The notes beneath the pieces are model-generated. The model ran no database searches. It had not been told where the DNA came from and saw only the letters and a program-made list of their open reading frames with translations. The position numbers and the translations under genes were made by a program. Of a stretch of 64,000 nucleotides of DNA, positions 27,874-36,693 are shown piece by piece (position 1 is the first letter of the stretch; each line of letters begins with the position of its first letter). This DNA comes from Paracoccus aminovorans (lineage in GTDB: Bacteria > Pseudomonadota > Alphaproteobacteria > Rhodobacterales > Rhodobacteraceae): contig NZ_KQ955208.1 in assembly GCF_001546115.1 (NCBI RefSeq), positions 1,381,005 through 1,445,004 on the forward strand. Direction: 5' to 3'.

Positions 27874-29385
27874 TTACTGCTGCGGCGCGGGCGGCGGGCC
27901 CATCGGTTGGCCGTTCACGCTGATCTGCCCGCCTTCGGGCATCTGGATGTCCCAGACCGCATCGCCGCCCTCGCCCGGCTTGGACATGGCGCGGGCCATG
28001 CGCAGCATCATCAGCGGCTGCGCGGCCTCGTCCTGCGGCGCGGCGGCCAGCGCCGATTCCAGCGTGTCGAGCCCGCTGGCCGAGATCAGCGCCGCGCCCA
28101 CCGGCGCCGCGCCCGGACCGACCGCCACATCGGCGCGATAGTCGATCCGGTAGCCGTCGCCCTTGATCTGCGAGGGCGCCAGTTTCAGCACCGCCTTGCC
28201 GTCGGGCAGAAATGCCTGCTGCATCTGCTCGGGCGACAGCCTGGCCAGCGGCTCCTCGGCATTCAGGTCGAAGCTTTCGATCAGCAGCTTCGCCGGCGCC
28301 GCCAGGTCGAAGTCCGAGGCGGCGAAGTCCAGCGACACCTCTTGCGGCAGGATCGGCGCGACCCAGGGCGGCAGCACGCCCTCGGGCACGGTCAGGCCGG
28401 AAAGCACCAGCTTCTCGGCCAGCCGCCCGTCCGGCACAGCGCCGCTGAGCCCCAAGCCCAGCGTGGCCGAGGCCAGGCCGAATTCGCCGATGGGCGAGCC
28501 GATCGTCATGTCGCGGATCGCCATCTCCAGGCTCAGGTCGTCCCACAGCGGCATGGCGGCGGCCAGCCGGTCGCGCAGCCCGTCCTGCGACTGCTTGATC
28601 TGCGCCTCGGACGGATGGGCGACGAACCAGGCCAGAAGCGACAGCATGCCGTCCGAGCGCGCGCCGGCCATCAACCCCTTGCCATCGTAGCCGGGGGCCG
28701 ACACCTCGATCAGCATCGGCGCGCCGCCGGGGCCGGACATCAGCTCCTGGCTCTGCTTCAGGTCGGTGGCGGTGAACGTCATCGCCTGGTCCACGCCGCC
28801 CGCCTTGCCGGCGGTGCCGGTCATTTCCACCTCCATCCGCGCCGTGGTCTGGTGGTCGCGCGAGACGACCTGCGGCGCGGCATCCGGCGCGGGCGCGACG
28901 GGCATGCCGTCCGGCCCCACCGCCTCGGGCGGGGCATATTGCACGGAATCGATGACGTAATCGGTCATCACCGCCTTCTGCTCGCGGAAGCCCTTCAGCG
29001 CCGCGTCCCAGGTGCCGGTGGATTGCACCTTGGCGGTGCCCTTCTGCTCGAACATCTTCGGCACCACCACCGACCAGCTGAGCACCTGATCCTCGCTGAC
29101 GCCCCAGCTGCCGTCGCCGTTGTCGGTCAAGGCATAGGTCAGGGGCGAAACGGTGATCTGCGCTTGCGCATCCGGCACCTGCGCCAGAAGCGGCGCCGGG
29201 TCGATCTTCAGCTGGTAGCTGTCGCCCTGCGGGGTGACGCTGACCACGCCCTCGGTCGCGCCCAGGTAGGTCTGCAGGACGCCGGTCAGCCGCGCCGCGC
29301 CCTCGTCGGTCGCCGGCACCGCCCAGGCGGCCGAGACCGGCCCCAGCGCCAGCAGCGCCACAAGTCCTTGTCTGAAATGGATCAT
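27874..29385 (-). CDS. DUF2125 domain protein, periplasmic
   Basis: 503 residues with a signal peptide (MIHFRQGLVALLALGPVSAA then WA). The body is rich in beta-strand patterns such as LEMAIRDMTIGSPIGEFGLA and matches the large DUF2125 family of alphaproteobacteria. Function unknown. It is downstream of cobO on the same strand, but a role in B12 metabolism is not implied. Confidence 0.78.
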   Translation of the reverse strand: MIHFRQGLVALLALGPVSAAWAVPATDEGAARLTGVLQTYLGATEGVVSVTPQGDSYQLKIDPAPLLAQVPDAQAQITVSPLTYALTDNGDGSWGVSEDQVLSWSVVVPKMFEQKGTAKVQSTGTWDAALKGFREQKAVMTDYVIDSVQYAPPEAVGPDGMPVAPAPDAAPQVVSRDHQTTARMEVEMTGTAGKAGGVDQAMTFTATDLKQSQELMSGPGGAPMLIEVSAPGYDGKGLMAGARSDGMLSLLAWFVAHPSEAQIKQSQDGLRDRLAAAMPLWDDLSLEMAIRDMTIGSPIGEFGLASATLGLGLSGAVPDGRLAEKLVLSGLTVPEGVLPPWVAPILPQEVSLDFAASDFDLAAPAKLLIESFDLNAEEPLARLSPEQMQQAFLPDGKAVLKLAPSQIKGDGYRIDYRADVAVGPGAAPVGAALISASGLDTLESALAAAPQDEAAQPLMMLRMARAMSKPGEGGDAVWDIQMPEGGQISVNGQPMGPPPAPQQ

Positions 29386-29445
29386 GAATATTCCTCTCGC
29401 ACGCAGGCAAAGCCGTTCAACGTCGTCAGATGAGCCGATTCCGGC

Positions 29446-30057
29446 CTAGAACTCCACCCCTGGCTGGGCCTTGATGCCGTCGCGGAACGGATGCTTCACC
29501 ATCTCCATCTCGGTCACGAGATCGGCGGCCGCGATCAGTTCCGGCTTCGCATTGCGCCCGGTCAGCACGACATGGGTCATTGGCGGCTTTTCGTCCTGGA
29601 GAAAGCCCAGCACCTCGTCCAGGTCCAGATAGTCATAGCGCAGCGCGATGTTGATCTCGTCCAGCAGCACCATGCGGACCCTCGGGTCGCGGATCAGTTC
29701 CTTGGCCTTGTCCCAGCCGGCGCGGGCGGCGGCGATGTCGCGGGCCTTGTCCTGCGTCTCCCAGGTGAAGCCCTCGCCCATGGCGTGGAACTGGCACAGA
29801 TCGGCGAAATGCGTGGTCAGGAGCCGGCGCTCGCCGGTGTCCCAGGCGCCCTTGATGAACTGCACCACGGCGCAGGGCATGCCATGGGCGATGCAGCGCA
29901 GGATCATGCCGAAGCCGGACGAGGACTTGCCCTTGCCCTTGCCGGTATGGACGATGAGCAGGCCCTTTTCGCCCTGCTTTCCGGCCATCATCCGGTCGCG
30001 GGCGGCCTTGACCTTGGCCATCTTCCGGGCGTGGCGGGCGTTGTCGTCGGTTTCCAT
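29446..30057 (-). CDS. cobO: Cob(I)yrinic acid a,c-diamide adenosyltransferase (CobA/CobO type)
   Basis: The 203-residue P-loop enzyme adds the 5'-deoxyadenosyl group to the corrin. Walker A is HTGKGKGKSSSGFG at about 37-50. WDTGERRLL, VVLDEINIALRYDYL-type and VLTGRNAKPELIAAADLVTE blocks are standard. AAAGGAG five bases before 30057 fixes the start. It is divergent from the riboswitch-controlled cob operon; the riboswitch reads only in the other direction. A second, unrelated adenosyltransferase lies at 48222. Confidence 0.95.
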   Translation of the reverse strand: METDDNARHARKMAKVKAARDRMMAGKQGEKGLLIVHTGKGKGKSSSGFGMILRCIAHGMPCAVVQFIKGAWDTGERRLLTTHFADLCQFHAMGEGFTWETQDKARDIAAARAGWDKAKELIRDPRVRMVLLDEINIALRYDYLDLDEVLGFLQDEKPPMTHVVLTGRNAKPELIAAADLVTEMEMVKHPFRDGIKAQPGVEF

Positions 30058-30102
30058 CGGGACTCCTTTGCTTGACAAGCGGGGGCCGGCAGCGCAGAGC
30101 AT

Positions 30103-30285
30103 GAGGCGCGCCGGTTCCTGTCCTATGACAGGTGAAAAGGGAATGCGACGGGTGAAAGCCCGAAAGCAGCCGCCCCCGCGACCGTGACCGGAAAGGTCGC
30201 CCGATGCCACTGGCCCGCAAGGCCGGGAAGGCGGGCGCCCGTGGGCCATCAGCCCGAATCCGCAAGCCGGGAGACCTGCCGCGCA
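30103..30285 (+). promoter_or_regulatory. Cobalamin (AdoCbl) riboswitch
   Basis: The aptamer core is clear: GGTGAAAAGGGAATGCG (about 30131-30147), GCCGCCCCCGCGACCGTGAC, GCCACTG at 30206-30212, and the B12 box AGCCGGGAGACCTGCC at about 30265-30280. It lies about 90 bases upstream of DUF1636-cobW-cobN. A GGGCG/CGCCC hairpin at 30328-30341 could belong to the expression platform. Binding of adenosylcobalamin is expected to repress the operon. Edges are approximate. Confidence 0.93.
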
Positions 30286-30375
30286 ACGAAGGATTGACCG
30301 GCGGACGGGGTGTTCCTGCTGGGGTTCGGGCGCCTGCGCCCTGCCTCATGCCGCCATGACCAGGGGACTTGAGGC

Positions 30376-30750
30376 ATGACCGTGACGCTGCATGTTTGCA
30401 TCACCTGCCGCGCCGGCGAGCCGGTCGTCGACGGCCAGCCCGTGCCGGGACAACGCCTGATGGCGGCGCTGCTGCGCCACCCCGATCCGGCGGGCGTGGT
30501 GATCCGCCCGGTCGAATGCCTGTCCGCCTGTTCGAACGGCGCCGCCATCGCGCTCTCCGGCCCCGACCGCTGGACCTATGTCTACGGCCGCATGGAGGCC
30601 CAGGACGCCGCCGAGATCCTGGCGGGCGCCAGCGCCTATGCCGCCGCGCCCGACGGCATCGTGCCCTGGCGCGAGCGCAGCCCGATTTTCCGCAAGCGCA
30701 GCATCGCGCGCATTCCTCCCCCCTTGGCCCCCCGACTGGATGAATCATGA
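30376..30750 (+). CDS. DUF1636 family metal-binding protein
   Basis: 124 residues; the N-terminal LHVCITCRAGEP and VVIRPVECLSACSNGAAIAL give four cysteines in a CxxC...CxxxC layout like thioredoxin-fold 2Fe-2S ferredoxins. DUF1636 genes commonly neighbour cobW and cobN, suggesting a part in cobalt supply or redox support of B12 synthesis (inference). It is the first gene after the riboswitch and overlaps cobW by four bases. Confidence 0.85.
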   Translation: MTVTLHVCITCRAGEPVVDGQPVPGQRLMAALLRHPDPAGVVIRPVECLSACSNGAAIALSGPDRWTYVYGRMEAQDAAEILAGASAYAAAPDGIVPWRERSPIFRKRSIARIPPPLAPRLDES

Positions 30751-31781
30751 CCGACCTGACCAAGACCCCCGTCACCGTCATCACCGGCTTCCTGGGCGCC
30801 GGCAAGACCACGCTGATCCGCCACCTGATGGCGAACCCGCAGGGAAAGCGGCTGGCGGTGCTGGTCAATGAATTCGGCACCATGGGCGTCGATGGCGAGA
30901 TCCTGAAATCCTGCGCCGATGCGAATTGCCCCGAGGAGAACATCCTCGAGCTTTCGAACGGCTGCATCTGCTGCACGGTGGCCGACGACTTCATCCCGAC
31001 GCTGGAAAAGCTGATGGCGATGCCCGCGCGGCCCGACCACATCCTGATCGAGACCTCGGGCCTGGCGCTGCCGAAGCCGCTGCTGAAAGCTTTCGACTGG
31101 CCGGCGATCCGTTCGCGCATCACCGTGGACGGGGTGATCGCGCTGGCCGACGCCGAAGCCGTGGCCGCCGGCCGCTTCGCCCCCGACGAAGCCGCGGTCG
31201 CGGCCCAGCGGGCCACGGATCCCGGCCTGGACCACGAGACGCCCTTGTCCGAGGTGTTCGAGGACCAGATCGCCTGCGCCGATATCGTGCTGCTCAGCAA
31301 GGCCGACCTGGCGGGCGAGGACGGGCTGGCCGCCGCCCGCGCGGTGATCGAGGCCGAAACCCCGCGCCGCCTGCCGATCCTGCCCTTGACCGACGGTGTC
31401 ATCGACCCGCGGCTGATCCTGGGCCTGGCGGCGGCGGCCGAGGACGACCTCGCCGCCCGCCCCAGCCATCACGACGGCGCCGATGACCACGAACACGACG
31501 ATTTCGATTCGGTGGTGATCGACCTGCCGGAAATCGCAGACCCCGCCGATCTGGCCGCCCGCATCCAGCGGCTGGCGCGCGAGCAGAAGGCGCTGCGGGT
31601 CAAGGGCCATGTCGCCGTCGCCGGCAAGCCGATGCGCCTGCTGGTGCAGGCGGTGGGCGAGCGCGTGCGCCATCAGTTCGACCGGCCCTGGGGCGATCGG
31701 CCGCGCCTGTCGCGCCTTGTCGTCATCGCCGAGCATGACGACATCGACGAAGCCGCGATCTGGGCGGTTCTGGTGGGTTAG
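30747..31781 (+). CDS. cobW: CobW-type GTPase/metallochaperone
   Basis: 344 residues. G3E GTPase motifs: Walker A GFLGAGKTTLIRH (14-26), the metal-binding CxCC (C73, C75, C76 in NGCICCTV), ETSGLALPKP and SKADL. A His/Asp-rich loop at about 238-252 (HHDGADDHEHDD) could hold metal. In B12 operons CobW is thought to deliver cobalt to the CobNST chelatase. It is in the riboswitch operon; its stop abuts the cobN start. Confidence 0.93.
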   Translation: MTDLTKTPVTVITGFLGAGKTTLIRHLMANPQGKRLAVLVNEFGTMGVDGEILKSCADANCPEENILELSNGCICCTVADDFIPTLEKLMAMPARPDHILIETSGLALPKPLLKAFDWPAIRSRITVDGVIALADAEAVAAGRFAPDEAAVAAQRATDPGLDHETPLSEVFEDQIACADIVLLSKADLAGEDGLAAARAVIEAETPRRLPILPLTDGVIDPRLILGLAAAAEDDLAARPSHHDGADDHEHDDFDSVVIDLPEIADPADLAARIQRLAREQKALRVKGHVAVAGKPMRLLVQAVGERVRHQFDRPWGDRPRLSRLVVIAEHDDIDEAAIWAVLVG

Positions 31782-34700
31782 ATGCACGTCGTTTTCCGCG
31801 AAAGCCGGGGGCTCGAGGAAACCGAGACCCCCACCGATCCCGGCCAGACCCCGGCCGATCTGGTGGTGCTGTCCTATTCCGACAGCGACCTCGGCGCCTT
31901 CGCGGCCGGCTGGCATCGCGCCAAGGGCGGCCTGCCCGCGCTGCGGCTGCTGAACATCTCGGCCCTGCGCCACCCGGTTTCGGTCGATCAATATGCCGAT
32001 GCGGTGCTGTCCCATGCCCGCGCCGTGCTGGTGCGGCTGATCGGCGGCGAGGCCTATTGGCCCTATGGCATCGCCACGCTGCAAGACCTGGCCCGCCGGC
32101 AGGGCATCGCGCTGGCGCTGCTGCCCGCCGACGGCCGCCCCGATCCGGTGCTGGAGCGGTTCTCGACCCTGCCGGGCGAGACGCTGCGCAACCTGTCGGC
32201 GCTTTGCGACCAGGGCGGCGCGGTGGCGGCGCAGATGGCGCTGGCGGAACTGGCGCGGGTCGCGGGGCTGGACGCCGCGCCGGTCGCCGGCCAGCCGCAG
32301 GTGCCTGACTTCGGCTTCTACGACCCCGACCGGGGCGTGACCGACCGGCCCGAGCCGGGGGTGCTGGTCAGCTTCTATCGCAGCTACCTGACCAGCGCCG
32401 ACCTCGGCCCGGTCGATGCGATGATCCGGGCGCTGCGCGCGGCGGGCCTGCCGGCCAGCGGGGTCTTCGCGCCCTCGCTGAAGACGCCGGGCTTCGCGGA
32501 CTGGCTCGCGCCGCATCTGCCGGGCACGCGGGCGGTGGTGAATCTGACCGCCTTTTCCGCGCGCGACGATGCCGGCGCCACGCCCTTCGACGCGGCGGAT
32601 TGCCCGGTGTTCCAGGTCGCGCTCTCGACCGCCACGCGGGACTTGTGGGCCGCCGAGGATCGCGGGTTTTCCGCCGCCGATCTTGCCATGCATGTCGTGC
32701 TGCCCGAGGTCGACGGCCGCATCTTCCTGGGCGCGATCAGCTTCAAGGCGGCCCAGGCCCGCGATCCCGACCTGCAATTCGCCCGCCTGGTCCACGCCCC
32801 CGACCCGGCGCTGGTCGCGCAGGCGGTGGCGCGGATCCGGGCACGGCTGGCGCTGCCCGCGGCGCGGCGGGCGGTGGTGCTCTCGACCTATCCCGGCAAG
32901 GCGCATCAGCTGGCCCATGCCGTCGGGCTGGACGCGCTGGCATCGGCGGGCGCCATGCTGGGCCTGGACCACGCCGGGCTGGCGCAGAGGCTGCTGACCG
33001 AGCGCATCGACTGGCCCGCTGCCGACTACCGCGCCGCGCTGGCGACCCTGCCGCAGGGCCTGCGCGACGATCTGCATGCGGCCTGGGGCCCACCGCCCGA
33101 GAGGTTGGGTTTCGCCGCCATCCGCCACGGCGCCGACCTGATCGCGCTGCAGCCCGAACGCGGCGCGGTGCAGAGCCGCGCCGACGACTATCACGATCTC
33201 AGCCGCACCCCGCGCCACGAATACGTGGCCTTCTACCTGTGGCTGCGGACCCAGGCCGAGGCCCTGGTCCATATGGGCGCGCATGGCACGCTGGAATGGC
33301 TGCCGGGCAAGTCGGTCGCGCTGTCGCCGGCCTGCTGGCCGCAGGCGCTGCTGGGCGACCTGCCGGTCGTCTATCCCTTCATCGTCAACGATCCGGGCGA
33401 GGCGGCGCAGGCCAAGCGCCGGCTTTCCGCGGTGACGCTGGGCCACCTGCCGCCGCCGCTGGTCGCGGCCGAGATGCCGGAGAACCTCGCGCATCTGGAA
33501 CGGCTGCTGGACGAATATTCGACCGCCGACGGGCTGGACCCGCGCCGCCGCGACCGGCTGATCGGCGCCATCCGCGACGAGGCACGCGCGGCGGGCGTCG
33601 AGGCCGACCTGGGCCTGCCGCCCGCGGCCGCCGCCGCCGAGGCGATCCCGCTGATCGACCGCTTCCTCTGCGATCTCAAGGACAGCCGCTTCGGCGACGG
33701 CCTGCACGTCTATGGCACCGCGCCGGGCGAGACGCAGGGGCTGGCCCGCGCGCTGGCCGGACGGCCGGTCGCGCCGGGTCCCTCGGGCTCGCCCGCACGG
33801 GGCCGGCCGGACGTGCTGCCGACCGGGCGCAACCTGTTTTCCGTGGACCCGCGCGCCGTGCCCAGCCGAAACGCCCATGCCCAGGGGTTGAAGCTGGCCG
33901 AGGAGCTGCTGCGCCGCCACCTGCAAGACCACGGCGACTGGCCGCGCGGGCTGGTCGTCGATCTGTGGGGCAGCGCCACCATGCGCACGGCGGGCGAGGA
34001 ATTCGCCATGGCGCTGCATCTGGCGGGGCTCGCGCCGCGCTGGGATGCGGGCTCGGGCCGGGTCGCCGGCGTCGAGGTGGTCCCGCTGGCGGAACTGGGC
34101 CGGCCGCGCATCGACCTGACGCTGCGGGTCTCGGGCCTGTTCCGCGACATCTTCCCCGGCCTCGCGCAGCTGTTCGAGACCGGCGCCGCCGCGCTGGCCA
34201 CCCGCGACGAGGCGCCCGCGGACAATCCCTATCTGGCGCGCGCCCCCCGGGTCTTTGGCCCGAAGCCCGGGCTTTATGGGATGGGCATCGGCGATCTGGC
34301 CGAGACCTTCACGGCCGAGGCGCGGGCGGCGGCGGGCGAGGCCTGGCTGGCCGCATCCTCGCATGCCATCGGCGCCGACGGGCACATCTCGCACCGGCCG
34401 CAGGCGCTCCGCGACCGGCTGGCCGGGGCCGACGCCTTCGTCCACGCCCAGGACCTGCCGGAATCCGACCTGCTGCTGGCCGCCGATTATGCCGCGCATG
34501 AGGCCGGTTTCGCCGCCGCCATGGCGCGGATCGGGGCCGCGGTCCCGGCGCTTTATCATCTGGACGCGACGCGGCCCGACGCGCCCCGCGCCCGCACGCT
34601 GACCGAAGAGATCGCCCGCGTCACCCGCGCCCGCGCCGCCAACCCCGCCTGGGCCAACGGCATGATGCGGCACGGCTTTCGCGGCGCGGCTGAGATCGCG

Positions 34701-34922
34701 GCGACGCTGGACCATATGGCGGCCTTCGCCAATCTGGCGGGGGTGGTGCCGGGACATCTGTTCGACCTCTATCATGCCGCGACGCTGGGCCGGCCCGAGG
34801 TGGTGGCGTTCATGGCGCGGGAAAACCCGGCCGCGCTGGACGCAATGCGGGCGCTGTTCGCGCGGCTCTTGGAGGCGGGCCTCTGGGTCAGCCGGCGCAA
34901 CTCGGTCCTGGGGGTGGCATGA
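31782..34922 (+). CDS. cobN: Cobaltochelatase subunit CobN
   Basis: CobN is the large porphyrin-binding subunit of the ATP-dependent aerobic cobaltochelatase that inserts cobalt into hydrogenobyrinic acid a,c-diamide together with CobS and CobT (not in this window). Family blocks include VHMGAHGTLEWLPGKSVALS, PFIVNDPGEAAQAKRR, GTAPGETQGLARAL, LPTGRNLFSVDPRAVPS and LVVDLWGSATMRTAGEE. At 1046 residues it is shorter than the roughly 1250 usual for CobN. It starts immediately after the cobW stop and overlaps cobG by four bases. Confidence 0.94.
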   Translation: MHVVFRESRGLEETETPTDPGQTPADLVVLSYSDSDLGAFAAGWHRAKGGLPALRLLNISALRHPVSVDQYADAVLSHARAVLVRLIGGEAYWPYGIATLQDLARRQGIALALLPADGRPDPVLERFSTLPGETLRNLSALCDQGGAVAAQMALAELARVAGLDAAPVAGQPQVPDFGFYDPDRGVTDRPEPGVLVSFYRSYLTSADLGPVDAMIRALRAAGLPASGVFAPSLKTPGFADWLAPHLPGTRAVVNLTAFSARDDAGATPFDAADCPVFQVALSTATRDLWAAEDRGFSAADLAMHVVLPEVDGRIFLGAISFKAAQARDPDLQFARLVHAPDPALVAQAVARIRARLALPAARRAVVLSTYPGKAHQLAHAVGLDALASAGAMLGLDHAGLAQRLLTERIDWPAADYRAALATLPQGLRDDLHAAWGPPPERLGFAAIRHGADLIALQPERGAVQSRADDYHDLSRTPRHEYVAFYLWLRTQAEALVHMGAHGTLEWLPGKSVALSPACWPQALLGDLPVVYPFIVNDPGEAAQAKRRLSAVTLGHLPPPLVAAEMPENLAHLERLLDEYSTADGLDPRRRDRLIGAIRDEARAAGVEADLGLPPAAAAAEAIPLIDRFLCDLKDSRFGDGLHVYGTAPGETQGLARALAGRPVAPGPSGSPARGRPDVLPTGRNLFSVDPRAVPSRNAHAQGLKLAEELLRRHLQDHGDWPRGLVVDLWGSATMRTAGEEFAMALHLAGLAPRWDAGSGRVAGVEVVPLAELGRPRIDLTLRVSGLFRDIFPGLAQLFETGAAALATRDEAPADNPYLARAPRVFGPKPGLYGMGIGDLAETFTAEARAAAGEAWLAASSHAIGADGHISHRPQALRDRLAGADAFVHAQDLPESDLLLAADYAAHEAGFAAAMARIGAAVPALYHLDATRPDAPRARTLTEEIARVTRARAANPAWANGMMRHGFRGAAEIAATLDHMAAFANLAGVVPGHLFDLYHAATLGRPEVVAFMARENPAALDAMRALFARLLEAGLWVSRRNSVLGVA

Positions 34923-36691
34923 GCTTTCAGGTCAAGGGCTGGTGTCCCGGCGCGCTGCGGCCGATGCAATCGGGCGACGGGCTGGTCCTGCGCATCCGTG
35001 CGCGCAATGGGCGGCTGGCGGCGGAGCAAGTGCAGGCCATCGCCGACCTGTCCTGGAGCCACGGCAACGGGCTGATCGACCTGACCAGCCGCGCCAACCT
35101 GCAATTGCGCGGGCTGGACGCAGTCGGGCATGCCAAGGCCGTCGCGGCGCTGGCGGCGCTGGACCTGCTGGACGCCACGCCCGAGGCCGAGGCGCGGCGC
35201 AATGTCATGCTGTCGCCGCTGGCCCGGGTGGGCGGCGCGGCCTGGGCCGAGGCCGCGCGGCTGGCCGCCCTGCTGACCGCGCCCGACGCCCCGGCGCTGC
35301 CGGGCAAGTTCGGCTTTGCCGTGGACGAGGCCGCGCCGGTGCTGGCCGAGGCGCCGACCGATATCCGGCTGATCCCCGGCCCCGGCGGCTGGCGCTGCTG
35401 GCCCGAGGGCGCCGACTGGTCGCTGCCGGGCGGGGCCGAGACCGCGCTGGCGCTGGCACGCTGGTTCGTGGCGCAGGGCGGCGTGAAGGACGGGCGCGGC
35501 CGCATGGCGGCGCTGGCGGCCCGCGTGGCGCCGCCGCCGGGCGCCGCCCCGGGGCCGCGACCCCGGCCTGCCGCACCGCCGCAGTCCGGAGCGTGCCGCG
35601 GCGGCTGGCTGATCGGCTTTGCCTTCGGGCAGGTCACGGCGGCGCAGCTGGCCCGGATCGCCGCGCCGGTGCGGCTGACGCCCTGGCGGATGCTGCTGGT
35701 GGAATCGGAGGCGCCGGTCCGGCTCGCCGGGGCCATCGAGGCCCCGGACGATCCGCTGCTGCGCAGCCACGCCTGCACCGGCGCGCCCGGCTGCCCGCAG
35801 GCGCTGGCCGATGTGCGCGCCCTGGCCCGCCGGTTGGCGCCCAAGCTGCGCGGCACGCTGCACGCCAGCGCCTGCGCCAAGGGCTGCGCGCGGCAAGGCC
35901 CGGCCTCGGTCACGCTGGTCGCGGTCGGACCGGACCGCTTCGACCTGATCCGCGACGGCACGCCGTCCGATCCGCCGGCGGCGCGGCAGCTGAGCGCGGC
36001 AGAGATCCTGCGCTTGCCCGATTTCGCGCCGCGTGCCATCCCCACGAAAACCCAAGGCCCGACCATGCACCATTACGAAACCGACGGCGCCGCGATCTAT
36101 CGCCAGTCCTTCGCCACCATCCGCGTCGAGGCCGATCTGGCGCGCTTTTCCCCCGAGGAAGAGCCGGTCGTGGTGCGCATGATCCATGCCGCCGGGCTGG
36201 TGGGGCTGGAACGCGACGTGCAATTCTCGGCCGGCATGGCCGAGGCGGCGCGGGCGGCGCTGGCGGGCGGCGCGCCGATCCTCTGCGACGCGCGCATGGT
36301 CAGCGAGGGCATCACCCGCCCGCGCCTGCCCGCCGCGAATCGCGTGATCTGCACCCTGCACGACCCGCGCGTGCCCGAACTGGCCGCGCGCATGGGCAAT
36401 ACCCGCAGCGCGGCGGCGCTGGAACTGTGGCGCGACGACCTTGCCGGCGCCGTGGTCGCCATCGGCAATGCGCCGACCGCGCTGTTCCACCTGCTGAACA
36501 TGCTGAAGGACCCCGCCTGCCCGCGCCCGGCCGCGATCATCGGCTGTCCGGTGGGCTTCGTCGGCGCCGCCGAATCCAAGGAAGCGCTGATGGCCGACCT
36601 GCCGGCGCCGGCGCTTGTCGTGCGGGGTCGCCTGGGCGGCTCGGCCATCACCGTCGCCGCCGTCAACGCGCTGGCCAGCCGGAAGGAATGA
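34919..36691 (+). CDS. cobGH: Fused precorrin-3B synthase (CobG) and precorrin-8X methylmutase (CobH)
   Basis: One uninterrupted 590-codon frame holds two enzymes. Residues 1-375 are CobG, a sulfite-reductase-like monooxygenase, with nitrite/sulfite reductase half-domains and cluster cysteines in HACTGAPGCPQ and HASACAKGCARQGP. From M383 (MHHYETDGAAIYRQSFATIR) the sequence is a complete CobH, ending NALASRKE. The joint RAIPTKTQGPT contains no stop. An AAGG lies seven bases before the internal ATG (36065), so CobH could also be made separately. The two act at different steps (ring contraction preparation; methyl migration to hydrogenobyrinic acid). Confidence 0.9.
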   Translation: MSFQVKGWCPGALRPMQSGDGLVLRIRARNGRLAAEQVQAIADLSWSHGNGLIDLTSRANLQLRGLDAVGHAKAVAALAALDLLDATPEAEARRNVMLSPLARVGGAAWAEAARLAALLTAPDAPALPGKFGFAVDEAAPVLAEAPTDIRLIPGPGGWRCWPEGADWSLPGGAETALALARWFVAQGGVKDGRGRMAALAARVAPPPGAAPGPRPRPAAPPQSGACRGGWLIGFAFGQVTAAQLARIAAPVRLTPWRMLLVESEAPVRLAGAIEAPDDPLLRSHACTGAPGCPQALADVRALARRLAPKLRGTLHASACAKGCARQGPASVTLVAVGPDRFDLIRDGTPSDPPAARQLSAAEILRLPDFAPRAIPTKTQGPTMHHYETDGAAIYRQSFATIRVEADLARFSPEEEPVVVRMIHAAGLVGLERDVQFSAGMAEAARAALAGGAPILCDARMVSEGITRPRLPAANRVICTLHDPRVPELAARMGNTRSAAALELWRDDLAGAVVAIGNAPTALFHLLNMLKDPACPRPAAIIGCPVGFVGAAESKEALMADLPAPALVVRGRLGGSAITVAAVNALASRKE

Positions 36692-36693
36692 CC

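Noticed and set aside
30636-34775. A 1379-codon open frame on the minus strand opposite DUF1636, cobW and cobN
   Set aside because: It is a GC-driven shadow frame: Arg/Gly/Gln/His-rich, no family resemblance, and fully opposite well-recognised genes.
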